Part shown: positions 59,241 to 64,000 of the stretch, in pieces
Layout: the number at the start of each line of letters is the position of its first letter
How positions within the stretch are numbered: the first letter of the stretch is position 1
Origin: Mycobacterium sp. GA-0227b
GTDB lineage: Bacteria > Actinomycetota > Actinomycetes > Mycobacteriales > Mycobacteriaceae
Reading direction: 5' to 3'
Assembly (NCBI RefSeq): GCF_001499855.1
Contig: NZ_LQIK01000023.1
Location: forward strand, 372,001-436,000
Length of the DNA: 64,000 bases
Program-made: the position numbers and the translations under genes
The notes under the pieces: model-generated
What the model was told of the DNA's origin: nothing
The model's input: only the letters and a program-made list of their open reading frames with translations
The model's database searches: none

Positions 59241-60722
59241 TCAGACCGCCGTTGGCAGCGGTCCTCGGGCAGCTTCGTAGGCCGCGCCGACGCGGTACAG
59301 CCGGTCATCGGCCAGCGCTGGCGCCATGATCTGCAGCCCCACCGGCAGGTTGTCGTCGGGCGACAGGCCCGCGGGCACCGACATTCCGCAGTGGCCCGCC
59401 AGGTTCAGCGGCAGGGTGCACAGATCGAACAGGTACATGGCCAGCGGGTCGTCGACCTTCTCCCCCAATGCGAACGCGGTGGTCGGCGTCGCCGGCGAGA
59501 CCAACACGTCGACCTTCTGATACGCCTCGTCGAGATCGCGCGCGATCAGCGTGCGTACCTTCTGCGCCTGGTTGTAGTACGCGTCGTAATAGCCCGCCGA
59601 CAGCGCATAGGTACCAATCATGATGCGGCGCTTGACTTCCGGACCGAATCCCGCAGCCCGGGTCAACGCCATGACTTCCTCGGCGCTGTGCGTGCCGTCA
59701 TCGCCGACACGCAGCCCGAAACGCATCGCGTCGAACCGCGCGAGGTTGCTCGACACCTCGGACGGCAGGATCAGGTAGTACGCCGACAGCGAGTAGTCGA
59801 AGTGCGGGCAGTCCACCTCGCTGACCTCGGCGCCCAGCGCGGTCAGCTGTTCGACGGCGGCGTGGAACGACTGCAGCACGCCGGGTTGGTAGCCGTCGCC
59901 GTGCAACTGCTTGACCACGCCGATCTTCACGCCGGCAAGGTCGCCGGCCGCGCCCGCCCTGGCCGCACCGACGACGTCGGGCACCGCGGTGTCGACCGAG
60001 GTCGAGTCCTTCGCGTCGTGACCGGCGATCGCCTGATGCAGCAGCGCGGTGTCGACGACGGTGCGCGCGCACGGGCCGCCCTGATCCAGTGACGACGCGC
60101 AGGCCACCAGCCCGTAGCGCGACACCGTGCCGTAGGTCGGTTTCACCCCGACCGTCGCGGTCAGCGCGGCCGGTTGGCGGATCGAGCCGCCGGTGTCGGT
60201 GCCGATGGCCAACGGCGCCTGGAACGCCGCCAGCGCCGCCGCGCTGCCGCCCCCGGAGCCGCCGGGGACACGGTCGACGTCCCACGGGTTGCGGGTTGGC
60301 CCGAATGCGGAGTTCTCGGTGGACGAACCCATCGCGAACTCGTCCATGTTGGTTTTGCCGAGAATCGGTAGGCCCGCCGCACGCAACCGCATCGTGACGG
60401 TGGCGTCGTACGGCGCCATCCAGCCCTCGAGAATCCTCGAGCCGCAGGTCGTCGGCATGTCGGTTGTGGTGAACACGTCCTTCAGCGCGACCGGCACCCC
60501 GGCCAGCGGCGAGGGTAGGTCCTCCCCGGCGGCCACTGCGGCGTCCACACGCGCCGCCGCGGCCAGCGCGCGGTCCTCCGCGACGTGCAGGAACGCGTGG
60601 TAGCGGTCGTCGCTCGCCGCGATCTGGTCCAGGCATGCCTTGGTGACCTCGGTCGAGGACACCTCCTTGGTGGCGATCTTGCGCCCGAGCGTCGCGGCGT
60701 CCAACCGGATCAGGTCGGTCAC
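59241..60722 (-). CDS. gatA: Glu-tRNA(Gln) amidotransferase subunit A
   Basis: GatA releases ammonia from glutamine for the GatB reaction. The 493-residue amidase-signature protein has the catalytic Lys in [10 protein letters not shown], the glycine/serine stretch [14 protein letters not shown] with the cis-Ser, and the nucleophile Ser in [12 protein letters not shown]. The GTG start overlaps the gatC stop. pfkA follows on the same transcript. Confidence 0.97.
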   Translation of the reverse strand: MTDLIRLDAATLGRKIATKEVSSTEVTKACLDQIAASDDRYHAFLHVAEDRALAAAARVDAAVAAGEDLPSPLAGVPVALKDVFTTTDMPTTCGSRILEGWMAPYDATVTMRLRAAGLPILGKTNMDEFAMGSSTENSAFGPTRNPWDVDRVPGGSGGGSAAALAAFQAPLAIGTDTGGSIRQPAALTATVGVKPTYGTVSRYGLVACASSLDQGGPCARTVVDTALLHQAIAGHDAKDSTSVDTAVPDVVGAARAGAAGDLAGVKIGVVKQLHGDGYQPGVLQSFHAAVEQLTALGAEVSEVDCPHFDYSLSAYYLILPSEVSSNLARFDAMRFGLRVGDDGTHSAEEVMALTRAAGFGPEVKRRIMIGTYALSAGYYDAYYNQAQKVRTLIARDLDEAYQKVDVLVSPATPTTAFALGEKVDDPLAMYLFDLCTLPLNLAGHCGMSVPAGLSPDDNLPVGLQIMAPALADDRLYRVGAAYEAARGPLPTAV

Positions 60723-61018
60723 TGGGCCTCTCCCAGGATGCGCGGGACGGCGAACCGGCCCTCGGCCGCCTTGGGCGCCTGGTCCAGCGCCTCCTGTTGC
60801 GTCAGGCCCGACTCGACGGCGTCGGGACGGAACACATTGACATCGGTGAGTGGATTACCGGTCGGCTTGACGCCCGCGACGTCGACGGACTGGATCTGGC
60901 TGACGTGGCCGAGGATGGCGTCCAGCTGTCCGGCATAGCTGTCCAATTCGTCTTCGGTCAGGGCGAGGCGGGCGAGACGGGCCAGGTGGGCCACCTCGTC
61001 TCGGGAGATCTGCGACAC
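60719..61018 (-). CDS. gatC: Glu-tRNA(Gln) amidotransferase subunit C
   Basis: This 99-residue subunit wraps the GatA-GatB interface. It reads [20 protein letters not shown] from the GTG at 61018 and ends [11 protein letters not shown], the conserved C terminus. A TTG three codons upstream is an alternative start. It heads the gatC-gatA-pfkA operon, divergent from the ACT-domain gene. Confidence 0.95.
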   Translation of the reverse strand: MSQISRDEVAHLARLARLALTEDELDSYAGQLDAILGHVSQIQSVDVAGVKPTGNPLTDVNVFRPDAVESGLTQQEALDQAPKAAEGRFAVPRILGEAQ

Positions 61019-61060
61019 GACACGCAAGCCTAGTCACCGCGTTGTGCAACAGTGTTGCGC

Positions 61061-61717
61061 GTGCCTTCGTACCTGCTACGGGTCCAGCTGGAGGACCGAC
61101 CGGGCAGCCTCGGTTCGCTGGCCGTGGCGCTCGGATCGGTGGGCGCCGACATCCTCTCGCTCGACGTGGTGGAGCGGTCGGCCGGCTATGCCGTCGACGA
61201 TCTCGTGGTGGAGCTGCCCGCCGGCGCGATGCCCGACATGCTGATCACCGCCGCCGAACAGATCAAAGGCGTCTACGTCGACTCCGTCCGTCCACACACC
61301 GGGCTGCTCGAGGCGCACCGCGAACTCGAGCTGATCGACCACATCGCCGCCGCGGACCGCGGCCACAAGCTGCAGGTTCTCGCCGACGAGGCACCCCGGG
61401 TGCTCCGGGTGGGCTGGACCACGGTGGTCCGGCTGGCCGAATCGGGACCGGAGCGCGTCGTCGGCAGCCCGGGCGCACCCGAGACGCAGGCAGCCCAGAC
61501 GCCGTGGTTGCCGCTCGACCGGGCACGCGCCCTGGACGGCGACGCCGATTGGGTGCCCGAGCTGTGGCGCGACATGGCGACCACGCTGGCCGCGGCCCCG
61601 CTCGGCGATCCGCGCACCGCAGTGGTGTTGGGCCGCCCCGGTGGACCCCTCTTCCGCCCCTCGGAGGTCGCCAGGCTCGGCTATCTGGCAGGCATCGTCG
61701 CGACGATTCTGCGCTGA
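61061..61717 (+). CDS. ACT-domain protein (Rv3013-type)
   Basis: From the GTG at 61061 the 218-residue protein begins MPSYLLRVQLEDRPGSLGSL, an ACT domain (about 1-75), probably binding an amino acid. The rest has no named domain; WLPLDRARALDGDADWVPELW and the C-terminal PLFRPSEVARLGYLAGIVAT are conserved in actinobacteria. The position beside gatC is constant in mycobacteria. A regulatory role is inferred from the ACT fold only. A GTG at 61052 is an alternative start. Confidence 0.85.
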   Translation: MPSYLLRVQLEDRPGSLGSLAVALGSVGADILSLDVVERSAGYAVDDLVVELPAGAMPDMLITAAEQIKGVYVDSVRPHTGLLEAHRELELIDHIAAADRGHKLQVLADEAPRVLRVGWTTVVRLAESGPERVVGSPGAPETQAAQTPWLPLDRARALDGDADWVPELWRDMATTLAAAPLGDPRTAVVLGRPGGPLFRPSEVARLGYLAGIVATILR

Positions 61718-61808
61718 CTTGCGCGTACGGCGCGGCTGTTACGGTGACAACGATCCCATCAACCGCACCGCACACTGCTGAACGTCGCGGCCGATCGGAA
61801 GGTTTCGC

Positions 61809-62420
61809 GTGGACACGCTGCTGATCGTGCTCGCCGTCGTACTGCTCCTCGGGGCGGTCGTTGTGTTGGTGATGGCGCTTCGACGGCCGAAGAAGCCGAA
61901 AGCCCCGACCACGCGAGAAGATCCGCTCAAGTTCGCCGCCACCATGCCGCAGTTCGGCCCCCGCCAACTCGGGCCCGGTGCGATCGTCGCCCACGGCGGA
62001 ATCGACTACGTCGTCCGCGGCACCGCCACGTTGCGGCAAGGCCCGTTCGTGTGGTGGGAGCATCTGCTCGAAGGTGGTTCCGAGCCGGTGTGGTTCAGCG
62101 TCGAAGAGGACGAGGGCCGACTCGGACTGGTGATGTGGACGCGACGCAAGGACGCGTCGCTGCAACCCGGTGGCGACCTCGTCCTCGACGGAATCAGCTA
62201 CCGCGAGATCGAGCGCGGCCGCGCATCGTTCACCACCGAGGGCACCACCGGACTGCCCGCAGGCGGCGAGATGGAGTTCGTCGACTACGCCGACGCCGAC
62301 AAGACGTCATTCCTCGGATTCGAGCGGTGGGCTGCGGACATGCCGTGGGAGGTGTCGGTCGGGAAACCGGTGCTGCCCGGCGAACTCACGGTGTATCCCG
62401 CGCCTCCGCCCACCGAGTAG
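61809..62420 (+). CDS. DUF4178 membrane-anchored protein
   Basis: The GTG start gives 203 residues: an N-terminal membrane helix (about 3-24), a basic patch (RRPKKPKAP), then a DUF4178 domain with GIDYVVRGTATLRQGPFVWWE and the repeated motif GISYREIERGRASFTTEGTT. It begins a set of five genes in one direction, ending with a spermidine-synthase-like gene. In M. tuberculosis a similar set (Rv2598-Rv2601) lies elsewhere. Function unknown. Confidence 0.85.
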   Translation: MDTLLIVLAVVLLLGAVVVLVMALRRPKKPKAPTTREDPLKFAATMPQFGPRQLGPGAIVAHGGIDYVVRGTATLRQGPFVWWEHLLEGGSEPVWFSVEEDEGRLGLVMWTRRKDASLQPGGDLVLDGISYREIERGRASFTTEGTTGLPAGGEMEFVDYADADKTSFLGFERWAADMPWEVSVGKPVLPGELTVYPAPPPTE

Positions 62421-62428
62421 GACGCCGG

Positions 62429-62932
62429 GTGCCGTTTCACCGACTGGTAGTGAACCCGGCCGACGTGTCGGGAACGACGCTGCGGCTGGCGTTGAACTCT
62501 CCTGCACCGCGGCCGCTGGCGACCTTGCCGCTGGCCCGTCCCGACGGCAGCACGCTTGTGCTCGGCGTGCTCGGCGCATCGCATCTGGTCACCGTGGAAC
62601 ATTCGAAACACTTGTTCTCCGAGGAGGTTTCGTGCACAGCACACACAGATGCCGCCTTGCCCGGCTGCGCCGTCGCGCCCGGTTACCGCATCGAGTCCCG
62701 CACCGAAACGCATGACACTGCCGGTTTTCGCAGGCTCGCGGAGAAGCTGCAAATCAGGTGTGAGCGGATGGACGGATGGCTCGGCGGTGTGTTCCCCGGT
62801 GACGATGCCGCACTGACCGCACTGGCCGCCGAAGCCGACGGCACCGGATGGCGTTGGCGGACATGGCATCTTTATCCCGACGGAGCCGCAGGTGGCACGG
62901 TCGTCTACACCAGCAGCCGGTGGCGGCCGTGA
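62429..62932 (+). CDS. DUF2617 family protein
   Basis: This 167-residue protein starts at GTG 62429, 8 bases after the DUF4178 stop. It has no signal or membrane segment. Conserved features include LGVLGASHLVTVEHS and a C-terminal GWRWRTWHLYPDGAAGGTVVYT, with three cysteines (SCTAH, GCAVAP, IRCER) that could bind metal. Function unknown, but the family is found next to spermidine-synthase-like genes in actinobacteria. Confidence 0.8.
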   Translation: MPFHRLVVNPADVSGTTLRLALNSPAPRPLATLPLARPDGSTLVLGVLGASHLVTVEHSKHLFSEEVSCTAHTDAALPGCAVAPGYRIESRTETHDTAGFRRLAEKLQIRCERMDGWLGGVFPGDDAALTALAAEADGTGWRWRTWHLYPDGAAGGTVVYTSSRWRP

Positions 62933-63363
62933 GCCGCACCGCGTTGTTCTGGCTGGCCGGCGGGCTCGCCGTGGCGGGCATCGCATGCCTGCTTCTCGGT
63001 ATCTCGTTGCAGAACCGCGACATTCGTACGTACGTCGCCGAGAACTACGCCGCGTACTCCCACGGCGCGGAGGCCAGCAGCTACGAATGCACCGGCTCGC
63101 CCGCCGAAGTGGCCGACCGGCTTGCCGACTACCGGCGTCCGGAGGCGCGGGCCACCGACCGCGGTATCGAGTATCTGCGTTACGAGGACGACATCGTGAT
63201 CGTCGGGCCCGACGGCAACCGTCCGTGCACCATCCGGGTCGAGGACGTTCGGGGCAGCAGATACAGCGGGGGCGGGTTCATCTTCCTCGGACCCGGGTTC
63301 TTTCCCGGGTCACCCGCCGGCGGCGCGGGCGGCAGCCCGGGCGGACCGGATGGGACGAAATGA
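62929..63363 (+). CDS. DUF4247 membrane protein
   Basis: The GTG overlaps the DUF2617 stop as GTGA. The 144-residue protein has one N-terminal membrane helix (about 5-25), then an outward domain with YVAENYAAYS, a Cys pair (YECTG, RPCTIR) and RYEDDIVIVGPDG, and ends in a Gly/Ser/Pro-rich tail (GGGFIFLGPGFFPGSPAGG). DUF4247 has no known function. Cysteine spacing suggests an extracytoplasmic disulfide, perhaps formed by the DsbA-VKOR type system. Confidence 0.82.
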   Translation: MSRTALFWLAGGLAVAGIACLLLGISLQNRDIRTYVAENYAAYSHGAEASSYECTGSPAEVADRLADYRRPEARATDRGIEYLRYEDDIVIVGPDGNRPCTIRVEDVRGSRYSGGGFIFLGPGFFPGSPAGGAGGSPGGPDGTK

Positions 63364-63397
63364 CCCGCGCATCGAGGCCAACCGGTAAGGAGAACCC

Positions 63398-63853
63398 ATG
63401 AATCTGGCGGTCGAATTCGGCACCATCAGCGGCGAGAGCCTCGCTCAGAATGTGGTCGCCGCGATCCTGTACTTCATCGTCGGCGTCGCCGTTCTCGCGG
63501 CCGGTTTCGCCATGGCCGACCTGCTGACCCCGGGCAACCTGCGCCGGTTGGTGTTCGTCGAGCGGCGGCCCAACGCGGTTGCGGTCGCGTCGGGAATGTA
63601 TGCCGCCCTCGCCATCGTGGTGATCTCGGCGATCGTGGCCAGTGCCAACGAACTCGGCCAGGGACTCGTCGACGCGACGGTGTACGGTCTCGTCGGCGTG
63701 GTGCTGCAAGGCCTGGCGCTGGTCGTGCTGGAGGCTGTGGTGCCCGGACGTTTCCGCGACCTGATCGCCGAGGAACGGTTGCACCCCGGCGCCGTCGCCA
63801 CCGCCGTGATGCTGATCGCCGTGGGAGGGGTGAACGCCGCCGCGCTGTCATGA
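63398..63853 (+). CDS. DUF350 family membrane protein
   Basis: This 151-residue protein has four hydrophobic helices arranged as two similar halves ([22 protein letters not shown] and [23 protein letters not shown]), the internal repeat of DUF350 proteins. It starts after AAGGAG. Its stop overlaps the next start (ATGA). DUF350 proteins often accompany spermidine-synthase-like and glutathionylspermidine-type genes, though their own activity is unknown. Confidence 0.88.
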   Translation: MNLAVEFGTISGESLAQNVVAAILYFIVGVAVLAAGFAMADLLTPGNLRRLVFVERRPNAVAVASGMYAALAIVVISAIVASANELGQGLVDATVYGLVGVVLQGLALVVLEAVVPGRFRDLIAEERLHPGAVATAVMLIAVGGVNAAALS

Positions 63854-64000
63854 CGGTGACCGATCACGACGCTCCTTCACCGGCACCGCGGCTGGCAGGT
63901 TCGGCGACGCGCTGGCGCGCGGTGTTGCTGGCGGCAGTGGCGGCGTGCGCGGCGTGCGGCATCGTCTACGAACTGGCACTGTTGACGCTGTCGACCAGCT
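63850..64000 (+). CDS. Membrane spermidine-synthase-like protein (5' end only)
   Basis: Fifty codons are visible: [20 protein letters not shown], then a hydrophobic helix [20 protein letters not shown]. This start is typical of actinobacterial polyamine aminopropyltransferase-like proteins that carry several membrane helices before the SpeE domain. The preceding DUF4178-DUF2617-DUF4247-DUF350 genes are their usual companions, and the call depends mainly on that context. The catalytic part lies beyond the window. Confidence 0.65.
   Translation, partial: MTVTDHDAPSPAPRLAGSATRWRAVLLAAVAACAACGIVYELALLTLSTS

Overview
This window looks like the chromosome of a pigmented, probably environmental mycobacterium (Mycolicibacterium or a relative). 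The evidence is the high GC content, frequent GTG/TTG starts, and many 4-base ATGA/GTGA stop-start overlaps. From memory of the family, the gene order also follows the M. tuberculosis H37Rv order from about Rv2926c to Rv3013: sepIVA, coaD, rsmD, pyc, VKOR, dsbA, lipN, recG, ung, thiL, ddl, gpsA, fbiD, ppk, mutT1, hupB, leuDC, gltX, leuB, serA, ilvCNB, gatB, pfkA, gatA, gatC. I see no phage, insertion sequence or CRISPR array. The species cannot be fixed from this stretch.

Left part (1-29 kb). A partial YceD-type protein and the divisome protein SepIVA are followed by a hemerythrin gene with a SigF-like promoter. Next come coaD, rsmD, pyruvate carboxylase and an exported disulfide-forming pair (DsbA-like plus VKOR). 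A lipase/esterase and two tandem aldo-keto reductases start head to head. Then come recG with an exported HNH nuclease, a DAK-domain protein, a zinc-type L28 gene, ung, thiL, ddl, a PLP lyase and gpsA. They are followed by fbiD (cofactor F420), ppk, mutT1, and hupB with a 60-bp-periodic tail. leuCD faces its IclR regulator, and the same 15-bp operator-like palindrome recurs before the MFS gene at 32.3 kb.

Middle (29-47.6 kb). tRNA-Glu and tRNA-Gln lie beside gltX. After leuB-serA and a phytoene-desaturase-like flavoprotein comes the most distinctive region. It is a tightly overlapping operon read as crtE-crtI-crtB-crtYc-crtYd-crtT-crtU-Rieske oxygenase. Facing it are idi and a CarH/LitR-like MerR regulator with a cobalamin-binding-type domain. 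Together these genes should make IPP/DMAPP, then GGPP, phytoene, lycopene, beta-carotene and an aromatic carotenoid (isorenieratene type). The terminal Rieske oxygenase is an unassigned extra tailoring step. Two CGATGCA repeats at exactly 11-bp spacing lie before crtE, and a similar pair lies before the regulator gene.

Right part (47.6-64 kb). The ilvBNC operon is preceded by a clear attenuation leader: a promoter, a 23-residue leader peptide with an LLVVI run, a terminator hairpin and a T tract. cfp6, doxX and lppZ follow. gatB is separated from pfkA-gatA-gatC by a MarR/NAD(P)-binding gene pair with its own palindromic operator, and a TetR/SDR pair with a duplicated operator lies just beyond gatB. 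The window ends in a translationally coupled cluster of DUF4178, DUF2617, DUF4247, DUF350 and the start of a membrane spermidine-synthase-like gene.
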